A stretch of DNA of 64,000 bases. Source: an uncultured bacterium. GTDB taxonomy: Bacteria > Myxococcota_A > Polyangia > Polyangiales > Houyiibacteriaceae. The stretch covers positions 1 to 64,000 of the forward strand of contig CALJDU010000033.1 in NCBI GenBank assembly GCA_938024995.1. The letters run 5' to 3'. Below, in pieces: positions 34,111-42,835 of this stretch. Made by a program: the position numbers and the translations under genes. Under the pieces are notes generated by a model, which was not told the origin of the DNA, ran no database searches, and saw only the letters and a program-made list of their open reading frames with translations. Positions within the stretch are counted from its first letter, which is position 1, and each line of letters starts with the position of its first letter.

Positions 34111-35721
34111 ATGATGACGACGCCCGACGCCTCTCAAGACCCGCTCATCGGCAAGCTTGTCGGTGGCCGTTTCCGAGTGGAGGCGTTCCTCGCCGCGGGC
34201 GGCATGGGCAGCGTCTACAAGGCTGTTCAAGAACCGCTCGGACGCGCGGTCGCGCTCAAGGTTCTCCGCCCCCCCTCCACGCCCGCAATGGACGGTGCGT
34301 TCGGCGAACGCTTCCTGCTCGAAGCGGCGACCATCGCGCGCCTCAACCACCCGAACACCGTCGTGGTTCACGACTACGGGTCGACCGACGACGGCACCCT
34401 TTACTTCGTGATGGAGTTCCTCGACGGCCGGACGCTCTCGCGGTTCGTAAAAGACCAAGGCGCGCTCACCTCCGTGCAGGCGATCCGCGTCGGGCTCCAG
34501 ATCTCGTCCTCGCTCTCCGACGCACACGAGAACGGAGTCGTTCACCGCGACCTCAAGCCCGGCAACGTGATGATCACGCCGCGGCGCAACGACGATCTCT
34601 TTTCCAAGGTGCTCGACTTCGGCCTCGTGAAGATGACCGGCGAAGACAACATCAACCTCACGCAGAGCGGCGTGATGATGGGTTCGCCGCGCTACATGGC
34701 GCCGGAGCAAGTCAAAGGCGGCGAGATTGATCACCGCGCCGACATCTATTCGTTCGGCACGCTGATGTACTTCTTGCTGACGGGTCGACCGCCGTTCAAC
34801 GCCGGCTCCAAGTTCGAAGCCATGCGCTCACACGTTTACGAAGAGCCGCCGGCGATGAACGTGACGAACCCGGAGGTCGAGATTCACCCGATGCTGAACC
34901 AGCTCGTGATGCACTGCCTCGCCAAAGAGCCCGCGGATCGACCACAGACGATGCAGCAGGTCGTGGACGCGCTCACGGCGGTCGCGGTCGAGCTCGGTGA
35001 CTCGGCGATCTTCAAGACCGCGAGCTCGCAGGTCGTCATGGATCCGACCGGGGTGGCCGGACGTAGCCGCGAGATCACGGTCCCGAGCATCAGCGGGCCG
35101 CATCCTGCGCAAAGCGGTCCTCATTCGGCCCAGTTCGCGGAGCTCCCCGCCCCCGCGCCGCCGTCGAGCCGCGCACCTCTCGCGATCCTCGGCGTCGTCG
35201 GTGCGCTCGTCCTGTTGGGCGGCATCGCCGCTGCCTACTTCATGACGCGCCCAGACGAAGCCGTAGCGACGACGCTCGAGCCGCTCGCGGAACAAGGCTC
35301 CACAGATCCAATCGTCGACAGCCCTCCGGAGAACACGATCGACGCGCCCCCGCAGACTCCGCCCGAGGTGGAGCCGGAGAACACCGAGAGCGGGACCGCG
35401 GCCGCCGTCGCGCCCGCCCACATCGAGTGTGAACCCGTCGCGACGGTACTGACCGAAGATGATGTCGTGCTTGGGACGACACCGCTGGACGTCCCGCTCG
35501 CGCAGGGCGAGTCCCAGACGGTCACCCTTCGCGCCAACGGCTACCAGGACCGCGAGGTCACCATCCGCCCCGGGGTTCATCTGCAGTCCTCGCTCCGGCG
35601 TCGTCGTCGCTCCTCCGGGCGAAACTCAGGCGGCGCGGAGATGGAACCCACCACAATGGTCCCGAACATGACCACGATGACCACGATGGGCGGCGCGATC
35701 CGCGATCCCTGGGCACGCTAG
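34111..35721 (+). CDS. Serine/threonine protein kinase with C-terminal PEGA-like domain
   Basis: 536 residues from the ATG at 34111, with AAGGA 4 bases upstream (an ATG one codon later is equally possible). The kinase domain has GGMGSVYKA, Lys50, HRDLKPGN (145-152), DFG (169-171) and YMAPEQ, all intact. After it come a Pro/Gln-rich linker, a transmembrane helix (AILGVVGALVLLGGIAAAYF), an acidic linker and a PEGA-like domain (VLGTTPLDVPLAQGESQTVT, then ANGYQDREVTI). PEGA modules are usually extracytoplasmic and bind the wall or surface. A 7-bp inverted repeat (34049-34069) lies upstream. Confidence 0.92.
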   Translation: MMTTPDASQDPLIGKLVGGRFRVEAFLAAGGMGSVYKAVQEPLGRAVALKVLRPPSTPAMDGAFGERFLLEAATIARLNHPNTVVVHDYGSTDDGTLYFVMEFLDGRTLSRFVKDQGALTSVQAIRVGLQISSSLSDAHENGVVHRDLKPGNVMITPRRNDDLFSKVLDFGLVKMTGEDNINLTQSGVMMGSPRYMAPEQVKGGEIDHRADIYSFGTLMYFLLTGRPPFNAGSKFEAMRSHVYEEPPAMNVTNPEVEIHPMLNQLVMHCLAKEPADRPQTMQQVVDALTAVAVELGDSAIFKTASSQVVMDPTGVAGRSREITVPSISGPHPAQSGPHSAQFAELPAPAPPSSRAPLAILGVVGALVLLGGIAAAYFMTRPDEAVATTLEPLAEQGSTDPIVDSPPENTIDAPPQTPPEVEPENTESGTAAAVAPAHIECEPVATVLTEDDVVLGTTPLDVPLAQGESQTVTLRANGYQDREVTIRPGVHLQSSLRRRRRSSGRNSGGAEMEPTTMVPNMTTMTTMGGAIRDPWAR

Positions 35722-35761
35722 CCAGCTCTCGCTCGCTCGCGATGGCGAGGGGCGCGTCGCG

Positions 35762-37297
35762 CTACGGTTCGAGCGCGAGTTCACGAATGATCGAGGCGGA
35801 CCAGACGTAGTCGGTTAGGAAGCTGCTCCGCGCGAGCTCGCGTCCGCCGTCCGCGCGGCCAAGGATCTCGCCAACGCCCGCGCCCGTGCCCGCGTACTGA
35901 TGACAGCCGATGCAGTTGGTCGCGGCGTTGCCTGCGCCCGTCTCGAGGTAGGGGTTCGCGCACCAGGTCGACCCGACCGCGTCGCTCGATGCTTGAAGCG
36001 CCGCGTCGAGCGCAGGAAGCCCTCCCGTGATCGGCGGCGACTCCTCGCCGAACCACGTCACAGTGCACATCTTGTAGTGATCGAAGGGCGCCGGAAACGG
36101 CGGTCGGTCGGCGCCAAAATCGCCATCGGGGTCGTCGGACCAAAAGAGCGTCGCCCAGCCCCAGTGGTCGAGCTCCTTGGTCATCAAGTGAAGCGCGACT
36201 AAGCGATAGCGCGCGCCGCCTTCCAGCTCGACCACGTAGACGTCTTCATCCGCGGGGACGACGGAAGCGCTCGACGTGAACTCTCGCCGGGACGACGCGG
36301 AGAGCCGCTCGCTTTGCGCATCGGCGTCGGTCGCGAACACCGGGACGTCGAAGCCGAAATCCGCGCGGCGATACTCCGCCTTCAAGATCGCAGCGCCGTC
36401 GGGAAAGGGCCCGGCGAGACAGGGAGCGCGCGAGGGATCCGCGCCGGTGACGCGCACCTCCACCGGAGCCGCGACGCCAACCGGACCGGTCGCGACGATG
36501 GAGACCTCCGCGGGTCCGCTCACCTCACAGACGACGCGGCCCATCTCTTTGACGCAGCTTCCGCCCCCTTCCATATCGACCTCGAGCGCGTCGCCCGTCA
36601 CGGAAGCCGTCAGCCGCGCCCCCCGGGCAACGACGAACGGACCGAAGCGAGCCGGTTCACATCGCGCCTCGACTTCGAGCGCACCGCGAAACTCCGCGAG
36701 CTCGGCGGGTCCCGCGCTGGCGGAAGCATCACACGCCGCGATCTCCCTCGCGCTTCCGACCAAGTGCGCGGCCGCGATCGGATCGAAGAGCACGCGCGAG
36801 ATCCCGCCCGCGCCGTGCAGCCGTTCGTCCGAGCTGAGCGACTCCTCGTATTCGTTGAGCCTGCTGAGCGGCCACGACGCGCGCTCCCGAACCGCACGCG
36901 TGTTCCACTCAAACGCGGACTCAAGCGCCGCTTCGGAGGGCGCTGGCGTCTCCGGATCTTGGAGCTCGAGATGCCGGAAGACCCGGCGGAGATCTTCCCG
37001 GTCGTAGAACGTCGCGAAGCGCGGGACCTCCGCCGTACGCGACGCGAGCTCGATCTCCACCGGCTCGATCGCGGCGCGTATCATTCGCCAACCGTTCTCC
37101 CGTCGCGCGCCCATGTTGGTCGCGAGCTCATCTTCCCGGCTGCGCAACCCGAGGTCCGCGGGGTACGGGCTCGCCTCGCCGAGAACGTAGCGCGCTTGGG
37201 GCGTCAGCGGCGCCGCAAGCGCGCTTGGGCACTCGTCTTCGCGCACGCAAGACGTCGCGATGAGCGCGAGCGTCAGAACCACGAGCGCACTTCGCAT
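35762..37297 (-). CDS. Large lipoprotein with one C-terminal CXXCH motif
   Basis: 511 residues from the ATG at 37297, where a lipoprotein signal begins (LVVLTLALIATSC). Most of the sequence is unassigned. A middle beta domain (VSGPAEVSIVATGPVGVAAP) looks Ig-like, and the C-terminal region contains a single c-type heme motif in NCIGCHQYAGTG. The gene follows the next CXXCH lipoprotein gene by 16 bp and is surely cotranscribed. A heme-containing surface or periplasmic oxidoreductase subunit is plausible; I recognise no named family. Confidence 0.8.
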   Translation of the reverse strand: MRSALVVLTLALIATSCVREDECPSALAAPLTPQARYVLGEASPYPADLGLRSREDELATNMGARRENGWRMIRAAIEPVEIELASRTAEVPRFATFYDREDLRRVFRHLELQDPETPAPSEAALESAFEWNTRAVRERASWPLSRLNEYEESLSSDERLHGAGGISRVLFDPIAAAHLVGSAREIAACDASASAGPAELAEFRGALEVEARCEPARFGPFVVARGARLTASVTGDALEVDMEGGGSCVKEMGRVVCEVSGPAEVSIVATGPVGVAAPVEVRVTGADPSRAPCLAGPFPDGAAILKAEYRRADFGFDVPVFATDADAQSERLSASSRREFTSSASVVPADEDVYVVELEGGARYRLVALHLMTKELDHWGWATLFWSDDPDGDFGADRPPFPAPFDHYKMCTVTWFGEESPPITGGLPALDAALQASSDAVGSTWCANPYLETGAGNAATNCIGCHQYAGTGAGVGEILGRADGGRELARSSFLTDYVWSASIIRELALEP

Positions 37298-37313
37298 GGC
37301 GCGCACGCGAGCC

Positions 37314-39191
37314 CTACTCCGCGACAGCGTTACTCGCGGCGACCGTCTCGACGCCGCGCGGGTTGTCGCGGACAACGAAGTAGACCCAGCCGTCTGCGCG
37401 GAAGTGCGGGAAGAGCGCGTACTGGCCAGGGTTCATCGTCGTGATGCGGGTCGTGCGTCCGGTCAATAGATCGAGCAAGTAGACGTTCGCCGCCCCCTGT
37501 CGTCGGTACTCGCGGAACGCTGGATCGTCCGCGTCCTCGAAGCCAAACTCGGCCGCGTCGTCATCGGTCAGGTAGCGGTGAAACGTGATGTACCGCTCGT
37601 CGAAGCTGAAGTCCGGCTTCGCGCCGCGGATGCAGTAGGTTCCGAGGTTCGTGGTGTCGACGTTGTACTCGCCGTCCTCGAGCTCCGCGCGGATGCCATA
37701 AAGATGGAAACCGCTCTGCTCGCCGCTCTCTCCGCGGATCCGCGTCACCACCAGCTGGCTTGAGTTCGAGATCGTGGCGTCCCCTTCGAACGGGATGTCG
37801 AATCGCCGCGCGGTGAGCGAACGGTAGCCCGAGCCATCGTGAACGATCGGCACCATGGTCATGCGCGCGTTCGCGTCGAACTCCGCGCTGACGGGGTCTC
37901 GTGTCGTTGAGTGCCCACCGTTGTCTGAGACGAACTGCGAAAAGACCGTCCAGTAGTCTCCGCCCGCGACCGCGCCGACGTGCTGGTAGAGGCCGATGTT
38001 CCGCAGCTGCGTACACTCAGGCTCGTCGAAGGTCACCAGCTCTGGCGACGAGTTGAGCAAGCTCTGCCGACAAAAGCCACCGCCCCCGCGTCCTCCCGCG
38101 TCGCCCATCACCCCCTGAATCAGGAAGCCCGAGTTGTCCGGGAAGAAGCTGGGATCGTAGGTCGCCTGCGCGATCACCACGACGCCGCGCTCCAGGTCGA
38201 CGATCCCCGCGCGGCCGACGTCTGTGTCGGGCGAGTTGCCGTGCGCGACGTAGCGACCGTCCGCCGACGAACGTGTCCAGAACGCGGATTGGTATGGGTA
38301 CTCGAACAATATCCGAATGAGCGTTCCGTCCGTCGCCCAACCTTCGCCGTAGTCGACGTCGTCGGACGTCTGGAGCTCCTTCAAGCACGCGCGGCCCCAT
38401 TCTCCGTCGGGGCATCCGTACATCGACACGCCCTCCTCGCGGTTGATGACGTTCCAGCCAACGCGGCCCATCTCAGCGACGTGTGTACCGACGCGCGGAT
38501 CGATGTCCGGTTCGCAATCCAGCCCGCCGCCGGGGAAGCGCTCCACCAGGCCCGGCATCCCGCGCGCCGCCCAGGTCAAGAGCACGTCGACATCGTCTTG
38601 CGTGACGGGATCACCTGGAGGACGCGGCATCTGCCCTGCGCTCCCGAAGACCGTGCGCTGAATCGCCGCGCCGCTGTTGTAGACCACCTCAAACGCGCGC
38701 TCGAACCAAGCGAGGTGCGGCGCCGTCGCGACCAAGCCGAGCTTCTCAGGATCACCAGTACCGTCCGTCCGGAAGCACTCCAAGATCGACTCCGCGTCGT
38801 CTCGGTTGTTCGGGTCGAGCCCATCGACACAGCCGAGCGCATTCGTCGTCATCTCTCCCCAGGCCACCACGCGGTCTTGGGTCAGCCCGTGGCAGGACGT
38901 ACAACGCGCGCGGTCCCCTGTGAGGATGGCAACCGCGTCGTCGGCGAGCTCATCGTCAGGCGTGTCCAGCGCGGTGTAGAGCGATACGTCGACGTATGTC
39001 CCGGTGTCCGGCGCTGCGTCTTCTTCCGCGTCGTCGCTGGGTGAAGAGTCGACGACGGTATCGACCGCGGTGTCGGTGCCCACGTCCGCGCCTGTGTCCA
39101 TGCCGACGCCGTCGTCATCACCGCACCCCATGACCGTGAGTGAGAGAACGGTGAGGGCAAAGCAGAGGGCGCGCATAGGAAACGATATCAC
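37314..39191 (-). CDS. CXXCH lipoprotein with TolB-like propeller region
   Basis: 625 residues from a GTG at 39191 (AGGAGG 13 bases upstream); the ATG at 39176 is an alternative. The lipobox VLSLTVMGCGDDD is followed by a DTG-rich linker. Near residue 100 a heme-type motif RCTSCHGL occurs, within a cytochrome-like domain whose last helix reads DDVDVLLTWAARGMPG. The C-terminal 400 residues look like a TolB/WD40-type propeller (RYVAHGNSPDTDVGRAGIVD, DERYITFHRYLTDDD, NVYLLDLLTGRTTRITT). The pair with 35762-37297 suggests a two-subunit surface redox complex. Confidence 0.82.
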   Translation of the reverse strand: MISFPMRALCFALTVLSLTVMGCGDDDGVGMDTGADVGTDTAVDTVVDSSPSDDAEEDAAPDTGTYVDVSLYTALDTPDDELADDAVAILTGDRARCTSCHGLTQDRVVAWGEMTTNALGCVDGLDPNNRDDAESILECFRTDGTGDPEKLGLVATAPHLAWFERAFEVVYNSGAAIQRTVFGSAGQMPRPPGDPVTQDDVDVLLTWAARGMPGLVERFPGGGLDCEPDIDPRVGTHVAEMGRVGWNVINREEGVSMYGCPDGEWGRACLKELQTSDDVDYGEGWATDGTLIRILFEYPYQSAFWTRSSADGRYVAHGNSPDTDVGRAGIVDLERGVVVIAQATYDPSFFPDNSGFLIQGVMGDAGGRGGGGFCRQSLLNSSPELVTFDEPECTQLRNIGLYQHVGAVAGGDYWTVFSQFVSDNGGHSTTRDPVSAEFDANARMTMVPIVHDGSGYRSLTARRFDIPFEGDATISNSSQLVVTRIRGESGEQSGFHLYGIRAELEDGEYNVDTTNLGTYCIRGAKPDFSFDERYITFHRYLTDDDAAEFGFEDADDPAFREYRRQGAANVYLLDLLTGRTTRITTMNPGQYALFPHFRADGWVYFVVRDNPRGVETVAASNAVAE

Positions 39192-39277
39192 GAGGATCTC
39201 GTTGCCTCCTGGCCGGCACGATTCACTCGGAGCCGAGGGCTTACGCAGATCCGTACAAAGGCGTGACCTCGGGCAGC

Positions 39278-41104
39278 TCAGTTGGCGCCGCGATGAACGA
39301 TCTTTTCGATCATCGCCTTCGCGTCTTCGAGCATGACGAGGTGCTCGGCGAGGGACGAGCGACTGTTTTCTTCAAGGGCGCGCTTCGCCTGCGCCGCCGC
39401 GTTCTCAGCGTGGGAAATCGTCAGCGCCGCCATCGGATCGTCGGCCGCGACCTCCTCAGCCTGCTCCGACAAACGCTCGACCTCCGCCACCAGCGCTTCG
39501 ACACCTTGCCGCAGACGCTCCGCGGCTTCTTCGGCGCGACGTTCTTCGAGGAACGCCGAGCTCTCGTCCGCCATTTGTTGGATCTCTTCCGCGTCGAGCC
39601 CGCTGTCGGCGTTGACCTCGATCCGTGTCTCTTCGCCGGTCTCAAGATCCTTGGCGCTCACGCTGAAGATGCCGTCGTCATCGATGGTAAACGCGACCTC
39701 GACCTCGACCTCGCCAGCTTTCGCTTCGCGCAATCCACGAACGAAGAAGTCTTGCAGGAGCGTGTTCTCGCTCGCCTTCTCGCTCTCGCCCTGGAGCACG
39801 ACGATCTTGAGCGCGTCCTGGTTGTCGCGATGCGTCGTGAAGAGACTCGGGACGCGAACCGGAACACCCGTGTTGGCGGGAATGATGACGTCGAAGTGAT
39901 CGCCCGCGGTCGCGATGCCGAGCGAGTGCGCGGTCACGTCTTCGAGATCGATCGCTTCAATCTCATCGGCGAGCGCGGAGCCCTGGATCGCGGCGCCGAG
40001 CGCGACGACCTCGTCGGGGTGAACGCCCTTGCACGGCTTGCGCTTGAAGAAGTCCTCGACCTGCGCCTGCACCGCGGGCATGCGGGTCATGCCGCCGACC
40101 AAGATCACCTCATCCACGTCGTCGACCGTGAGCTTCGCCGCGGCGATGGCCTTCTGGCAGATGACGAGCGAGCGCTTCACGAGGTCCGCCGTCAGCTTCT
40201 CGAACTGAGGCCGGGTGATCGCGTAGTGCATGTTGAGCGGACCGGTCGGGCCGCTAGAGACGATGAAGGGGAGGCGGATCTCCGTGCGGTCGAGCGTTGA
40301 GAGCTCGCACTTCGCTTTTTGCGCGGCCTGCTTGAGACGCTGTAGCGCGATGGGGGAGCGCCGGAGGTCAACCTTGCGCTGCACCTCAAAGCCGCGGATG
40401 AGCCACGCCATGATCCGCTCGTCGAAATCCTCGCCGCCGAGGAACGAGTCACCCGTCGTCGAGAGCACCGAGAACGTTCCGTTGCGCGTGACCTTCACGA
40501 TCGACACGTCGAACGTTCCGCCGCCCATGTCGTAGACCGCGATCACCTTGTCGGTGTTTCGGTGGAAGCCGTACGCGATCGCCGCGGCGGTCGGCTCGTT
40601 GATGATGCGCAGGACCTGCAGACCCGCGATCAAGCCAGCGTCGCGAACCGCCTGGCGCTGGTTGTCGTTGAAGTACGCGGGGACCGTCACCACGGCGCGC
40701 TCAACCTCGTGACCGAGGTGCTCCTCTGCGACGACCCGCATCTCCTGGAGCAAAATCGCGCTGATCTCAGGGATGGAGTACTGCTTGCCGCGCAGCACCA
40801 CGCGAACGTCCCCGTAAGGTCCGGGCGCGATCTGATACGACACGTGCTGCATCGTGGATTGGACCGCTTCGTCATCGAACTTTCGTCCGATGAGTCGCTT
40901 GGCGGCGTGGATGGTGTGCTCGGGGTTCGTGATCGCTTGGCGCGACGCGATCTGTCCGACGACACGTTTCCCGTTCGCGGTCACCGCGACGACGGAGGGG
41001 GTCGTTTTATAGCCCACCCTGTTGGCGATCACTTTTGGCGATCCGTCCTCGAGGACGGCGACGCAGCTGTTGGTGGTCCCGAGGTCGATTCCGATAACGG
41101 TCAT
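39278..41104 (-). CDS. dnaK: Hsp70 chaperone DnaK
   Basis: 608 residues, slightly short for DnaK. The ATPase domain carries IGIDLGTTNSCVAVLEDG, the phosphate loops AVYDMGGGTFDVSI and EVILVGGMTRMPAV, and NEPTAAAIAYG. The substrate domain (about 380-500) has HSLGI and the usual beta strands. The C-terminus ends HRGAN without the EEVD-like tail of main bacterial DnaKs. No grpE or dnaJ gene is adjacent, so it may be a second DnaK working with a special J-protein. A palindrome holding TATGAT lies just upstream. Confidence 0.93.
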   Translation of the reverse strand: MTVIGIDLGTTNSCVAVLEDGSPKVIANRVGYKTTPSVVAVTANGKRVVGQIASRQAITNPEHTIHAAKRLIGRKFDDEAVQSTMQHVSYQIAPGPYGDVRVVLRGKQYSIPEISAILLQEMRVVAEEHLGHEVERAVVTVPAYFNDNQRQAVRDAGLIAGLQVLRIINEPTAAAIAYGFHRNTDKVIAVYDMGGGTFDVSIVKVTRNGTFSVLSTTGDSFLGGEDFDERIMAWLIRGFEVQRKVDLRRSPIALQRLKQAAQKAKCELSTLDRTEIRLPFIVSSGPTGPLNMHYAITRPQFEKLTADLVKRSLVICQKAIAAAKLTVDDVDEVILVGGMTRMPAVQAQVEDFFKRKPCKGVHPDEVVALGAAIQGSALADEIEAIDLEDVTAHSLGIATAGDHFDVIIPANTGVPVRVPSLFTTHRDNQDALKIVVLQGESEKASENTLLQDFFVRGLREAKAGEVEVEVAFTIDDDGIFSVSAKDLETGEETRIEVNADSGLDAEEIQQMADESSAFLEERRAEEAAERLRQGVEALVAEVERLSEQAEEVAADDPMAALTISHAENAAAQAKRALEENSRSSLAEHLVMLEDAKAMIEKIVHRGAN

Positions 41105-41110
41105 GAGGCG

Positions 41111-41125
41111 CCGCTATCATAGCGG
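41111..41125 (-). promoter_or_regulatory. Palindrome with -10-like box directly before dnaK
   Basis: CCGCTAT, one base, ATAGCGG is a perfect 7-bp inverted repeat 6 nt before the dnaK ATG. Read on the minus strand it contains TATGAT. It is not CIRCE-like. If it is a true -10 box, the transcript would start at or near the ATG (leaderless). No good -35 box is seen. Confidence 0.35.
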
Positions 41126-41240
41126 ACGGAGCAACACCTGGTGCACGAAAGCCAATTTCGATGTCAGGTGACCGCCCAAGAGCGGATCGGCGAACCGATC
41201 ACATGTTCAGACCTCGGCCGAAATTCCCGGCCAGCTGGCC

Positions 41241-42686
41241 CTACTCTGCGGCTTCGGACCAGAGCGGAGACTCTGGGCTGCCCGCTTTGCAGTACTCGAA
41301 GTCGATCGCCTTGCCCTTGATGCCCTTGCGGGGAGGCGCGATCCAGGACGCGAACTCCCCCGGACCATAGCTCGGCGTCATCAGCGAACGGACGTATGCG
41401 CGGTCTTCGGCGGTCGGGAGCCAGCTGTCGCGCTTCGCCTCAAACTCCTCGCGCGTGATCACGTCACCGTTCAGATCGAACGCGCTCTCGGCATACATTC
41501 CCATCGACCGGTTGAAGCGGCGGCTCGGGATCTTGAGCTCGAAGTCGACGCCTTCCTCGGCGATCACCTTGTTCCAGCGACGACACGCTCGCTCACAATC
41601 GGCGACGTACTCATCGCGGAGCACCTCGTTCATCGCGTTGCGGAGCGGCACCTCTTTGCTGCTGAGGCGACCGCCGTCGAGGATGGGCATCGTGTAGATC
41701 TGGTTGAGGCCGCGGTGCTCGTCGTACTTCTTCTGTTCGTGGTGCCGTCCCTTGAGACCCATCGCGAAGTAGTCGGCGGCGTTGGTGCTGATCTCTCCGC
41801 CAAAGAGCTCGACCGCGCTGCTGAACCAGAAGTTGATGTACTTCTGGATGGTCTGAAGATCGATCGCGCCATGCGCCCGCGCGTCTCCGTTGCTGTCCTG
41901 TGCGGTGCGCTTGGCTGCTTGCCGGACAACGCGTCCCACGCCCTGCTCACCCACGCTCAAGTGGAACGCTTCCTCGGTCAGCATGAACTGCGTGCAGCGC
42001 GCCAGCGGATCGAAGCCCGACTCGCTCAACGCGGAGAGCTGATACTTGCCGTCACGATCCGTGAACATCGTGAACATGAAGAAGGAGAGCCACTCATCAG
42101 TGGTCTCGTTGAAGGTCGAGAGGATCCTCGGCTTATCCACGTCACCGCTTCGGCGCTCGAGGAGCGACTCCGCCTCCTCGCGACCGTCGCGCCCGAAGTA
42201 CTGATGAAGCAGGTGGACCATCGCCCAGAGGTGGCGCCCCTCTTCCACGTTCACCTGAAAGAGGTTCCGCAGGTCGTAGAGCGAAGGCGCGGTACGTCCG
42301 AGCAAGCGCTGCTGCTCCACGCTCGCGGGCTCCGTGTCGGCTTGGGTCACGATGATGCGGCGGAGCGAAGCGCGCATCTCACCGGGAACTTCGTCCCAGG
42401 AGTCGCGTCCCTTTTCATCGCCGAAGCCGATCTTGGCGTTGCCATCGTTCGGCGTGAGGAAGATGCCCCAGCGGTAGTCCGGCATCTTCACGTAGTCGTA
42501 GTGCGCCCAGCCGCTCGACTCGACGGAGACCGCGGTCCGGAGCCAGATCTGATCTTCTTGGAAGCCGACCGGGCCCATGTCCCGCCACCAGGAGATGAAG
42601 TTGGGCTGCCACTTCTCGAGCGCGCGCAACAACTTGCGATCCGATGAGAGGTCGACGTTGTTTGGGATCGAATCCGTGAGCGACAT
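41241..42686 (-). CDS. boxB: Benzoyl-CoA 2,3-epoxidase, oxygenase subunit
   Basis: 481 residues, close to known BoxB proteins. Characteristic stretches are KWQPNFISWWRDMGPVGFQ near the N-terminus and VNVEEGRHLWAMVHLLHQYF, where Glu and His of a diiron site lie. MLTEEAFHLSVGEQGVGRVV supplies the second ligand set, and HHEQKKYDEH follows later. BoxB, with the reductase BoxA, epoxidises benzoyl-CoA in aerobic aromatic degradation. boxC precedes it on the same strand, 149 bp away. No boxA or benzoate-CoA ligase gene is in the window, so electrons must come from a partner encoded elsewhere. Confidence 0.95.
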   Translation of the reverse strand: MSLTDSIPNNVDLSSDRKLLRALEKWQPNFISWWRDMGPVGFQEDQIWLRTAVSVESSGWAHYDYVKMPDYRWGIFLTPNDGNAKIGFGDEKGRDSWDEVPGEMRASLRRIIVTQADTEPASVEQQRLLGRTAPSLYDLRNLFQVNVEEGRHLWAMVHLLHQYFGRDGREEAESLLERRSGDVDKPRILSTFNETTDEWLSFFMFTMFTDRDGKYQLSALSESGFDPLARCTQFMLTEEAFHLSVGEQGVGRVVRQAAKRTAQDSNGDARAHGAIDLQTIQKYINFWFSSAVELFGGEISTNAADYFAMGLKGRHHEQKKYDEHRGLNQIYTMPILDGGRLSSKEVPLRNAMNEVLRDEYVADCERACRRWNKVIAEEGVDFELKIPSRRFNRSMGMYAESAFDLNGDVITREEFEAKRDSWLPTAEDRAYVRSLMTPSYGPGEFASWIAPPRKGIKGKAIDFEYCKAGSPESPLWSEAAE

Positions 42687-42762
42687 GGATCAACCGTAGG
42701 AGCGCCCGGCGGCGGTAACAGTGCGAGCGCTCACTCGCGTACGGTTCGAGAGCAGGTGTCGT

Positions 42763-42774
42763 GTGAGGCCTCAC
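42763..42774. promoter_or_regulatory. 12-bp palindrome between boxC and boxB
   Basis: GTGAGGCCTCAC is a perfect palindrome, flanked on both sides by AGGT/ACCT elements. It lies 77 bp before boxB. A second short palindrome (GAGCGCTC) is nearby, at about 42725-42732. It could be an operator; no regulator gene is adjacent. Confidence 0.3.
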
Positions 42775-42835
42775 CTAACGTGCGCCGAATCACATCAACG
42801 CGCCGAGTGAAACGGAACCTCGACGATCGACAGGA

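Noticed and set aside
35736..35749. CTCGC-GATG-GCGAG hairpin between the kinase and the CXXCH lipoprotein gene
   Set aside because: The stem is too short and lies within a CTCG-repeat stretch; not convincing as a terminator.
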